Below, in pieces: positions 53,400 through 64,000 of a DNA stretch of 64,000 nucleotides. A program made the position numbers and the translations under genes. Position 1 is the stretch's first letter. Every line of letters starts with the position of its first letter. The notes beneath the pieces were generated by a model. The model ran no database searches, was not told where the DNA came from, and saw only the letters and a program-made list of their open reading frames with translations. The stretch spans positions 13,392,001 to 13,456,000 of the forward strand of contig NC_079879.1 of the NCBI RefSeq assembly GCF_029227915.1, written 5' to 3'. The stretch comes from Hydractinia symbiolongicarpus. Lineage: Eukaryota; Cnidaria; Hydrozoa; Anthoathecata; Hydractiniidae.

Positions 53400-55960
53400 T
53401 TAAATGTTCTATTTTATAAACGTAAGATTTGTAACCAAGGTTGTTCTTATCAAGCGTCTGTAAGCTGTAAACAATAAATTTTTGTCAGGTCCAGGACTTA
53501 GTCAAAAAATTATTCAACTTGTTAAACAACCAAGTCCCAGACCCTATACATAATCTAAATTTTATGCCGTATAAATACAAAGTGGTTAGAAAGTTATTTT
53601 TTTGTCCACCGGGATCTGCAACACGTTTACTTTGCACTAATCGTCCAGTCTGCTGCCACTCACAATTAATTTTTGAATATCCACAGGAACTTTTTATGCA
53701 AAATGAAAAATGCTAAACAACTGTATTTGCTTTGCAGAAGTAACAATAGGCTTATCTTTATCATAAGTCCTGTGAATGTTGGTATATGAAAAAGATATTT
53801 TTAATGCTATAAGTGCTACACTGGATTTGTAACACATTACACTAAGTGTCATCCATGTGAAACAGTTTACACTTTACTGAATCTTAACCTGAAGACTTTA
53901 GGTCTTTCCACTTCAAGCGAATAGTACTTCTGGCTATACTTTCCCAAATTTTGTTATTTCATAAACGAAAACTGAAAATCTACATAATTATTTATGAAAT
54001 ATAGGTTTCAGTTTGTCGTGGAAACATGTTTACCAACATGCAATGTCTTGCATACCTAACTAGCTATATATATACTCAAGTCTTGAATGTTCGTCTATGG
54101 GAGGACCAAATAACTACCTAGCTATTTTTATTTAAAATGACAGAATGCCTTGAAAAATCTTTTGTGCAGCTAGCTACATTAAAGTAATATATTTAGCTCT
54201 TGTACTTTATCACTTAATTATTTAATAACAAATGTGCCCTGGAGTGCTGGCATGGTACTGGCTAGGTAGCTTAAAATCACAAAATAAATATTATCCAGAT
54301 GTGGCCATCCCTCATCATCAGACATCGGAAAGGCGTTTTTGTTCTTTACTTCTCATTGTGGGGTACCTCAAATTCTTGTAAATCCAATGAAAAAAAATTA
54401 CTTAAGAATTCCTCTTCTTTCCCTTGCACTACTCATGGCATTTCTTTGCATGTCTTAAGTTTCAAGTCACGATCCCTGAGCTTCCAACCCCGTCTCATCA
54501 CAAGTTTCAGCGCTAGCCAGAATGACGAACAACGTTGAGGAACTCTGGGTAATTTTGAAAAAATATGGTTCTGCCTTATGATTTTTAGATATTTGCTGCT
54601 GATATCAGCATATTGTGGCCCTCGGGTGCCACACCTCCCTACATATAGGAGTTAATTATCTTTAAAGCGTGGAGGCCAAGTAAAAAATAAACCAAATGCA
54701 AGTTTAACCGCGTAGTGTAAAAGACATCTGATTACCCACTTAAGTCCATAGACATAAACAACATTAAGGAACATTGCTTCAAATTTCTGTTTCAAGTTTC
54801 TTTCTCTTATTGAAACTGAAATAAAAAACGAGCCGGATTATTAGATTATTAGAATAAATCGACCTAGAAATATCTTTTGGAAATTCACAAGATTAAAATT
54901 GATATTCTGTTTTTGGTTAGAGAAAATGCCGCAGTCAAAATAATTTTTATCTTATCTACGGTTTTATCTATCTACGGTTCAGAATATCTACATCAAAACT
55001 TTTGTTATTTTTCACAAATTACCAAATGCCAATCATCATTGGAACGTGCTGATTGTCACGGGTAACGTTAATGTCAATTTCCTAAACAATCACAGCCTTA
55101 GGTCTGAAAAACTTTTAAAAAGCGCCATTTAAATAGATCATCATTCTGACACCTTCATTGACATAATTATTTGTCAAACATCAAGGACTTAATAATGATA
55201 CCCACATAGTGACCACGGAGCTGAAAAATTAAATTAACTTTGTTAAATAAAAACATTATACTAATAAATGCCGTAATGTGAGAAACTATGATCAAGATGC
55301 ATGTGACTGGATTAAAGTTTATTATCAAACTAATGATTCATGGGAAGAAATGACGCATTCTATTTAATCTTGCATCAAACCAATGATCCTAAATACAAAA
55401 AAGGGTATAGAAACAGCCATTTCTGTGGCTGACTGACACCAAGCGTAGGCAGATTTTAAAGGGTTAATCACATTTTCTCTTCTATTGTCAACTCGCTAAA
55501 ATTGTTTTACTAAAGTTAAGTTATTTCCGTTACGTTACTTTGCATTCAAAATCAAATATCGCACTAGTAAACGATTCAACTTATAAAAAGTATCTATTAA
55601 TACTGTAGTAAAAATTGGGAATTCGTTAAAAAGGACGAAGGCTGTTGGCATCGATCAATATTCCTAACTATCGCTATCAACGTTCAGAGTCCATTCGGTT
55701 AAAAAACAGCAAAAGTGAAAATAAATAAAAACAAATTTGACATCTATCTATCCATCTCTGTAATCCCCGTTTTCAAAATAATAAAAATAATAGTGTGCCA
55801 GTAATTAATATCATATCTTAAAGAAAATAGACTGCTTTATCCAAATCAATATAGTTTCGAGTCAAAAGAATCTCTTTGGAATATGGGAAAAAATTTAATT
55901 GGAATTAATTGGGATATGGGAAAAAAATTAAAATCGTTTGCTATTTATTTAACAAGGGTA
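53400..55960. other. Intergenic DNA, no gene seen
   Basis: A/T-rich. The frame at 53519-53716 (KVVRKLFFCPPGSATRLLC) shows nothing I can place. Confidence 0.35.
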
Positions 55961-55964
55961 ATCT

Positions 55965-56245
55965 CTTTAATAATAGCCGTATTTTGTCTGTCTGTCCGCG
56001 TCAGGCGAGTCCCATGGCGGAAACACGAAATGTGATATATAAAGGACGGGCAACCCCGTGGATTTTTCCACGGGCTCTATAATAATAGCCGTCGTCTGCG
56101 CGGACCCCCCCCCCCCCCGCTGAGTTAGAAAATGATGTTACGGAAACACGAATATCAAATGCGATATATTTTTATCCACTTTGTTGCAACGGGTAAATAT
56201 AAAGGACGGGCGAACCCGTGGATTTTTTCACGGGCAAAGACTAGT
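55965..56245 (+). mobile_element. Helitron-derived fragments, two hairpin-CTAGT-type ends
   Basis: Two copies of an end with GGACGGGC(A/G)ACCCCGTGG..CCACGGG hairpin lie at 56042-56078 and 56203-56235. The second is followed after ~6 bases by CTAGT (56241-56245), the classical 3' Helitron terminus. Heads of the type TCT(A)TAATAATAGCC follow each. A run of 14 C lies at 56105-56118. Confidence 0.6.
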
Positions 56246-56965
56246 CTATATAATAATACGCCAGTTCCGTGTCTCTGTGACAGGCAAAGTGGATGTATTG
56301 TTTTTACTAAAGAAACAGCTGCGGTAACATGTCACTTTTTCTAAACTTTATTTTTATTCTGTCTTTTGTGTGCTTTTTCAAATTGATTTAAAATTTTTGT
56401 TTTAAGAAAGTCATGGTTAATTTATTTTATTGTTCTCATAAAAACTTTTGTGTAATGATGTAAAACTTTATTACACAAAAGTCACAGGTAATTAATTTTT
56501 ATTATTCCCTTAATATTGGTTTTATCTATTCCCGCTTGAATGGAATTAACAACAAAATGTTTTGACGAAAAGAGCAATGCTAGGCTAAAACAAATCATGT
56601 GATAAAATAAAGTGATTTCATTAGTAAGGAATTTTATTGCATGCGAAATTAAATTTACCTTAACGGGAGCTTTGTTATAAATTGTTATACGAGTAAAGTC
56701 ACAGGTAATTAACGTTGTTATTATAGTTGTCAATTTCGGTCAAAAGTGATATTTTCTTGCGTCTTTCAAATGAAACTGACAACAAATGATTTTGCGATAG
56801 GAAACATAGAATAAATTTTAAATGTTTTTAACCCTTTATATCTCCACAGGATTTCTTTTAAAACGTTTCTTTTTCAGCCGTCTTAATAAAACTATCAACA
56901 AACTTTTTTGTGATAAGAAGCACAACAAATTTAAGTGGATTATTCCACGGGTTTAAATAACTAGT
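56245..56965 (+). mobile_element. Non-autonomous Helitron, ~720 bp
   Basis: Starts TCTATATAATAATACGCC directly at the CTAGT of the preceding copy and ends with a GTGGA..TCCAC hairpin and CTAGT at 56961-56965. No Rep/helicase gene inside. Position between two CTAGT ends implies head-to-tail insertion. Confidence 0.55.
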
Positions 56966-56966
56966 A

Positions 56967-57190
56967 TGTTGTATATATTGGGATAATATCGGAAAATGAA
57001 CTTTTAACTGTGGGTATACCCCAAGGTACTATTCTGGGACCACTTTTATTTTTGCTGTACTTCAATGATCTTGCAGACAACTTAAAACAGATTGTCAAAT
57101 AAGCGAATGATACAGTTTTATCATGGAGGAAAGTCACTCGACGTTATTAAAACTAAACTCAATCATCGAAATGGTGCTGTGACAACGAGC
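56967..57190 (+). pseudogene. LINE reverse transcriptase, short fragment
   Basis: Reads VVYIGIISENELLTVGIPQG, then TILGPLLFLLYFNDL and, after a stop, ANDTVLSW. These are the RT block around the PQG turn and the catalytic DD motif, here with AND for ADD. Isolated fragment without the rest of the element. Confidence 0.65.
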
Positions 57191-57199
57191 TTATTCGTA

Positions 57200-58440
57200 A
57201 TATGAAATAAACAAAAAACTCAAGAAATTAGAAATTTGCACATTATCGTCCTCGTTCATTCATTTATACCAAGAGAAATATAAAAAGTAACTATGTTTTT
57301 AACAGCTGTAAATCAAAATTGTATGTTCATTTTTTGTTTTTGTTTTGTTTGAGTGAACATTTTGACCATTCTTTCTTTTAATCGAGATCCTCCCATCCTC
57401 GTCCCCAGGGTTTAATGCTAGCGGCTAAGCAAGATTATTTATTAAGTATTTTCCCCGCCTGCCGCCTCGATGTTTAAAAGGCAAAAAAACCGTCTCTTCT
57501 CCTTTTCTTACTAATTATTGATGTTTTTTGTTAAACTTAAGTTTTAGTTCGTATATGGTAGATGCGTATTATTTATTTGTAAAAAAAATTATTGCGACTC
57601 CGATTGATAGCAGTAATAGTGCATATATGTGTTTTATTTATGTGAATAGGTTATCCTGTAAATAATATTGAAATAATAACAATGAAGGCGATAAGATTTT
57701 CCATTTTTGAAGTGCATTTAAATTTGTCTTTTATTTTTGTCTTTTGGCCGAATTATACATGTTGTAAATCGCCGTTTTATTTGTTTATTTATGTTCGTCT
57801 TGCGAGAGCAAATATTTGCCAGAGTTTTCCCCACACTGCCGCAATACCAATTTGTTTTTAAAGATAAATTTATGGACGCATCAATGAAACCTAATATCAC
57901 AAGAATCCCGATGGCTTGCAGATTTCCGCTATCAGCAGAGTTATTAATTATGGGAGTAAAATATGTCATATACAGTGTAGGACTATTCTTAAAAACAAAA
58001 ACGTGATACAAATATCTTGCAGCAAAGCGGCGCACCGCAAGAATCTGCGTTTTTAGTATGAATTTTTCCTAATCACCCACAATGGTGGGTGACATTTTTT
58101 GCGTTCGAAACGCTTTTTAAGGCCTCCCAAGACAAAGTATATAAGAACATAAATTTTAATATAACAAATCCAAGTGCTACACTCTGTAGCAATAATCACC
58201 GAATTACGGCAATACCTTAAATTATAGAATCACCGCCCCTTGCTGAATAAACATCCCTTCTTAATTAACCGCCCTGCTAATTAAGCGCCTCCTTAATTCT
58301 GGAAAACAGTACAACCATGTTTCTCCAACAAGACAGTTACAAGTGAAAATACTACCTTAGTTGAAAATGGGGTACAATATCTGATGATAAAGATATTACT
58401 GAAATATTCAAAAATTATTCTGGCAGTGTTGTTGAAAAAC
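57200..58440. other. Intergenic DNA with a solo MITE end
   Basis: CATCCTCGTCCCCAGGG at 57395-57412 resembles the small-element ends seen elsewhere, but I found no partner. No gene. Confidence 0.35.
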
Positions 58441-58447
58441 CTTAAAG

Positions 58448-60355
58448 TAATGAATATAGACCCAAAGATCAAATAAATTCAATAATATATAAATATAAAT
58501 CTTATTCTAGTGTAGAAAAGATAACAACAAACGCAAAAAACAGCACCAAATTTTCTTTTAAACAAATTGCATTTGAAGATGTTAAAAAATACATTCGAAA
58601 ACTTGATCCAAAAAAGGCGCAGCAGCAAGATGACATCCCTACTAACATCATCAAGGAAAACAGTGATATTTTTAGCCAATTCATTACTGAAAATTTTACG
58701 CAATCGTTAAAAAGTTCTGAATTTCCAACATCTTTGAAAAACGCCGATATTACTCCTACACACAAGAAAGGACTGCGCACTGAAAAGGCGAACTATAGAC
58801 CTGTAAGCATCCTATCATACATCTCAAAAATCTATGAAAGATGCATGTATGACCAAATATACCCCTTCTTCGAGCCATTATTTTCGAAAATTATAAATAT
58901 GATTGAAAATGGAAAAACAGTCTTGACAAAGGTGGCACATTCGGAGCGCTTTCCACTGATTTGTCTAAGGCATTTGACTGCATACCACACGAGCTCTTAC
59001 TAGCAAAACTACATGCATATGGCTTTGATATGAACTCTTTGCTGTTATAAAATCGTACCTAATTGACAGGAAACAGTGAGTACGTATAAATAACAATTAC
59101 CGCAAGGATCAATTCTGGGTCCTTTGCTTTTCAATATATTTTTATGCGATCTTTTCCTTTTTGTCCCAAACATTGTCAACTATGCTGATGATACAACCCT
59201 ATTTTCAATAGGAAAGAATATCAACGAAGTTATTGAAAAGATTGAATATGCAGCAATTATAATATTTACTTGGTTTGAAAATAATGGCATGAAAGCCAAC
59301 CCAGAAAAATCATCTAACAAAACTGATGTACAATTAAAAGTTTGTCATGAACTTCTAAATATTTCTCAAACTGAAAAACTGCTGGGTATAGTTATAGACA
59401 ACAAACTTTCTTTCAAGGAACATGTTAATCAGCTCTGTAACAAGGCAGGCCAGAAAGTTGGTGTGCTTGGAAGGTTATCTTCCGTAATGACATTAGACCA
59501 GCGAAAGCTGATTATTATTGCTTTTGTCACTAGTCATTTTTCGTACTGTCCATTAGTATGGAAGTTTCACAGTCGTAAATTAAATAATAGGATAAACGAT
59601 ATACATAAAAGAGCACTAAGAATTATCTATCAAGACTATCAATCATCATTTGAAGAGCTTTTATCAAAAAATGGTAGCGTTACAATTCACCAAACGAACT
59701 TACGCATCCTTGTTACTGAGCTGTAAAACAAAAACAGGTCCAGAAATGTGGAATAAACTTTTTATGTTTACTGAACCAGTGAAAATTTAAGGAAGGACAA
59801 ACTCAAAAGTAACAAAATATTTTCAGTGAGATATGGGATCGAAACACTGTCTAATGTTGGGTTCAAGCTTAAGAACTCTTTGCCTAACGAGACGCTGGTA
59901 CTTTAATTGAGTTTAGAAGCAAAGTAAGAAACTGGATTCCAAACCATTGTCCTTGCAGAATATGCAAAACTTTTATACCTGAAATAAGGTTTTCTTTAGT
60001 TTTCCCGTTGTCTTCCTTTGTCAGTTGTGAAACGAGAACTCAGTTAAACATGTCTTGCGGTACGTCGGTTTAAGTGGGGTGCTATCATATAAGGATATTC
60101 TAGCCTTGTTATCTGGTTGCATATTATTTTCTCTCGGCCCCCTGCCTAGGAGGTTTGACTGAGTTCCTGGAACCACCACTACATAGTCTATCCTTTGACA
60201 TATTATTTAAAATATTTAAATAAATAGTATACGGTATTCTTTGTAGATTTTTCATATTTAGTTATTTATTATTTTTAATGTTTTTAAAGTTGACTTTAAT
60301 TAGCCTTAGAGCTCCATTTTCTTGTAAACTAGTCAACTATAAATAAATAAATTAA
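58448..60355 (+). pseudogene. LINE (CR1/L2/jockey-like) reverse transcriptase and 3' region, broken
   Basis: RT pieces in order: IRKLDPKKAQQQDDIPTNII (58590), KNADITPTHKKGLRTEKANY and RPVSILSYISKIYERCMYDQ (58734-58880), then a frame-disturbed middle, PQGSILGPLLFNIFL (~59098), and 59124-59726 with NYADDTTLFS (catalytic ADD), LGIVIDNKLSFKEHVNQL, FSYCPLVWKFHSRKLNNRIN and HKRALRIIYQDY. These C-terminal motifs are typical of jockey/CR1-group LINEs. Stops and a gap make it inactive. The 3' untranslated part leads straight into the TCATA repeat tail at 60356, as expected for LINEs with short-repeat tails. Confidence 0.75.
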
Positions 60356-61280
60356 TCATATCATATCATATCATATCATATCATATCATATCATACCATA
60401 TCATATCATATCATACCATATCATATCATATCACATCACATCACATCACATCACATCACATCACATCACATCACATCACATCACATCACATCACATCACA
60501 TCACATCACATCACATCACATCACATCACATCACATCACATCACATCACATCACATCACATCACATCACATCACATCACATCACATCACATCACATCACA
60601 TCACATCACATCACATCACATCACATCACATCACATCACATCACATCACATCACATCACATCACATCACATCACATCACATCACATCACATCACATCACA
60701 TCACATCACATCACATCACATCACATCACATCACATCACATCACATCACATCACATCACATCACATCACATCACATCACATCACATCACATCACATCACA
60801 TCACATCACATCACATCACATCACATCACATCACATCACATCACATCACATCACATCACATCACATCACATCACATCACATCACATCACATCACATCACA
60901 TCACATCACATCACATCACATCACATCACATCACATCACATCACATCACATCACATCACATCACATCACATCACATCACATCACATCACATCACATCACA
61001 TCACATCACATCACATCACATCACATCACATCACATCACATCACATCACATCACATCACATCACATCACATCACATCACATCACATCACATCACATCACA
61101 TCACATCACATCACATCACATCACATCACATCACATCACATCACATCACATCACATCACATCACATCACATCACATCACATCACATCACATCACATCACA
61201 TCACATCACATCACATCACATCACATCACATCACATCACATCACATCACATCACATCACATCACATCATATCATATCATA
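60356..61280. repeat. Pentanucleotide array, 185 units (TCATA/TCACA)
   Basis: 60356-60430 is (TCATA)n with two CCATA variants, 60431-61265 is 167 uninterrupted TCACA units, and 61266-61280 is three TCATA units. It begins at the LINE 3' end, so it likely grew from the LINE tail; the inner TCACA variant has been amplified without any error visible. Confidence 0.95.
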
Positions 61281-61948
61281 TCTAATGTCCGAAATTAGAT
61301 AACCTCCCTCCCCGTCATTTAGGTAAATATAACATCACATGAACATTTATAGGCTGGTTTTTAAAAAAACGTTAACATTGAAAGACTTTCTTCCATTCAA
61401 AAGTTCTTATAAAAAAAAAGAATGACTATATATAAATAAAAAATTTAAATATCTTACATATAGTATTCTCTAAAAAAATTTAAGCTTTAATTCGATGTCT
61501 TTGAAATCGATCTAGAAAATTTTTGTTCACTTTAGTCCTTAAACTAAAAGTAAATTCGGTTAACATACTGGTAATCAGTTTTATTAACCTTATCGTATTA
61601 GATATTATATGGCTTTATCCATTTATATTTGACTGTGACAAAATTCCTAAAACGGTTTACGTGAAAATATTTGCGAAATTACTAGAAATGACTTATTTCC
61701 TACAATTAATCTTCGCGTCAGGTGTAAATTTTGTAGTTGATAAAAATAATAACCAGCCTCTGTGATATGAGAAAGTTAAATTAAAGGCTATCTTATCCCA
61801 ATAAACAGGCCCAAAATAAATTAAAAATTCAGAAAAGTATTCGTAGATTCGACAACATAACATCTTCGCAAGAAATCTTAAAATAGTTCATTTGCGGAAA
61901 TTGAACTGCGCAACATGCTTTTTTATGAACCTTGATAAACTGTATTTA

Positions 61949-62768
61949 CTTTATTCGAGAAAACTTCCGCGTTTTTTGGCCTTTTTCGCGAAACTTTGTC
62001 CCGCAAAACTTTCAAAAATGGTCATTCGCGAAAGTTTATTCAGTACAAACTTTCTAAATAGTTGATTCTCGAAAGTTTATTCACTAACATTTAAAAAGAA
62101 TTTGCTGATTTTAAAAGTTATTTCTTGACTCTCCCTCACTTGGCTCGCCCTCTTGATATAAAAAAGAGACAACATTGAAGCCTTTGCATGTTGATTAGAT
62201 AATTGCCTTTTACAACTACATAACTTCAGCCGATGGTAAAGATATAATCATTAATGGATGGAAAGCCGCTGGAATATACGACGCCATTGTACTTGGATTA
62301 AGTAAGCTACTGACGATAGATCCTTTCCTTGATATTGATCCCTCAGTCGATCAAGACCCTACCTTATTAGCTTTGAATATGGATGCCGTTTGCAGAATTA
62401 TGAAGAGGAGCGGAATGCTTATAACCGAGTTACTGGCGAAGAAGACGATGACGACGATGCGTGGGAGCCGGAAGAAGACGAGTCTAGAAATGTGTTGATC
62501 TGTTTTGTGTATTTGACGATGAACCCAATTTGTAAATAGAAGTTTTTACATACCATTAGAACAAAAATGACATTGTTAAAAACACTTTTTATAAAAACAT
62601 AAAAAAAGGTCATAATCACGAACCGCGAAAGTTTATCACGCCAAAACTTTCTAATTTCAGATTTTGCGAAAGTTTATTTCGCAAAAATTTTTCAAGTTGT
62701 AAATTTCCGAAAATTTATCCAAAAAATTTCTCGAGTTTTTGGACTCGCGAAAGTTTCTCCAAATAAAG
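61949..62768. mobile_element. Pogo/Tigger-type short element with TA duplication, 820 bp
   Basis: Inverted ends CTTTATT(C/T)GAGAAAACTT-like at 61949 and 62768, each flanked by TA (61947-61948, 62769-62770). Sub-terminal zones carry many copies of CGAAAGTTTAT in both orientations (61975-62090 and 62623-62760), likely transposase-binding repeats. Contains a C-terminal transposase scrap. Confidence 0.6.
62215..62537 (+). pseudogene. C-terminal transposase fragment inside the pogo-type element
   Basis: Reads NYITSADGKDIIINGWKAAG, IYDAIVLGLSKLLTIDPFLD and IDPSVDQDPTLLAL, the WKAAGI..DPF.DIDP pattern at the end of Tigger/CENP-B-like transposases, then shifts into a frame with an acidic tail (YNRVTGEEDDDDDAWEPEED). 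No catalytic core. Confidence 0.5.
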
Positions 62769-62770
62769 TA

Positions 62771-64000
62771 GCTTTCAAAAGACGCTTTTAACAAAAAACA
62801 ACTCGCCAAATCCAACTTGGGTTAGCGTAACTCGCTAAGGAGTACTTGGTTCAATACTTTAGCAGTATGCGTACACAGTTCAAACCAAATACCTAATTGA
62901 CCAACTTAGACCAATATCTTATTTGGGTCACAAGATATAGAAATCCTTCTATGCAAAATTGAACTTCTGAACAAATTCATTATATGTTTCAGTATTTCAG
63001 CTCCATGCCGACGTTCTAATAAGGTTGACCTAAAAAAGAAAAAGCATTCGAAAAATAACGAACAATAATACAATTGTAGCACAAACTGAGTTAACACCAG
63101 GTCATATTCAATCATTGTGTCTTTAAGACAGCATTTCAATGATTTGAAAAGGGCATTTATTCAAAAAAGACAAAACAATACTTCATGTGGTGCAAAGCGT
63201 AAATAAATCTTTATCAAGCTAAACATAAATATTTTATCATTTGCTTCTAGAAAGTGCAAACTTAATTAGTGCAAAATTGGGGTTTTCATGGGATATTTTA
63301 ACAGTATTTAAGCATGTAACTCAGTCAATTTAAGTTAGTGTCAATCTTAATATTTTGCGTAGCGTGAAAGTTCTTAGTGCAAATTGCCATTTTGGGGGTG
63401 GTTGTGCAAAATAGTTAATGTGATTCACACATAAGTTCCACTCGTTTTTATTCCACACGCTTTTATTCTAACAATTTTTTATACCTTTAACAAGTTTACG
63501 ATGGACATACTTTCTTTGACAAGGACGGGGGCTGGAAAAGTCCCCTGTTCACATGAATCAATATTTTTTGAAATTCTGGAGGTCAAAAAAATGTATTTTT
63601 CGTATAGTGAGTTTGTTCATATATACACAACATATTTATCCTTCATTTATTCTTTCATCCAATTCTAAAACCATCAGAACAGATAACGTATATGCGAGAC
63701 AGGTAAAGTACCCAACTAACGTCCACCCTAAAATCTCGAAAATTAATTAAACGCCCAGGGCATCAAATAAAGAGAATACGGTACTTGAATTCGTTGTATT
63801 ATGGTAGATATCAAAAAATAATTTTTGTGTTTAGTTCCTCTTTAAAGTTAGATATAAAAACCAGCATAGAGATACGGTACTATTTAATTCGCATTTTTTT
63901 AATTCGTAAGTTTTTATTAAGAAATGCGTATAGTTGCTTAACAATTAACAGTTTTGCAAAATTCATTTTAATTAATCTTTGAGCTGATACTTCTTATAAA
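62771..64000. other. Intergenic DNA, no gene seen
   Basis: A/T-rich with short frames only. Nothing recognised up to the window end. Confidence 0.4.

Noticed and set aside
60356-61280. Telomeric or centromeric repeat
   Set aside because: It begins exactly at a LINE 3' end and the unit is not a known telomere motif.

Overview
The window looks like a piece of an AT-rich cnidarian, probably hydrozoan, nuclear genome. The evidence is an intron-rich FGF-receptor-type tyrosine kinase gene, two paralogous secreted repeat-protein genes, and a dense crowd of eukaryotic transposons (Polinton/adintovirus-like, Penelope-like, LINE, Helitron, pogo/Tigger, IS3-type integrase elements and many small MITEs). 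I recognised no tRNA, rRNA or CRISPR array. The species cannot be fixed from the sequence alone.

Layout. 1-1.3 kb: an integrase fragment abutting the GIY-YIG end of a Penelope-like element. 1.3-5.4 kb: AT-rich DNA with small foldback elements. 5.5-6.35 kb: a secreted protein with a mini-collagen stretch and charged DQ-repeats; a paralogue lies at 25.4-25.9 kb. Between the two paralogues, at 7444-23565, sits a ~16.1 kb virus-like Polinton/Maverick (adintovirus-like) element that is visibly richer in GC than its flanks. It carries protein-primed-type PolB, packaging ATPase, DDE integrase, capsid-like gene, two MSV199/Bro-like regulators, a zinc/HNH protein, two SAP-like proteins, several small membrane proteins and a 35-residue-repeat protein. 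Most genes are broken by stops and frameshifts, so it is a decayed copy, but its compact layout, TAAATG-type start contexts and hairpins after genes can still be read.

28852-32308 is a 3.46 kb DNA transposon with ~79 bp inverted ends and a 9-bp target duplication. It carries a RecQ-like helicase and, on the opposite strand, a DUF6589-like protein. MITEs with the same ends and also 9-bp duplications occur at 4.7 kb and 32.6 kb.

34.7-48.55 kb is one receptor tyrosine kinase gene. Seventeen coding exons join in frame to a 902-residue protein with signal peptide, Ig domains, a transmembrane helix and an FGFR-like kinase. Its largest mid-gene intron contains a 3.66 kb transposon (40068-43729) with a HECT-like ubiquitin-ligase fragment and an IS3-type integrase fragment.

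48.6-64 kb is mostly mobile-element debris: a Tigger/pogo transposase, a 32-bp tandem repeat, a second HECT-like fragment, Helitron ends, two LINE reverse-transcriptase remnants, a 925 bp pentanucleotide array grown from the LINE tail, and a pogo-type short element with TA duplications.
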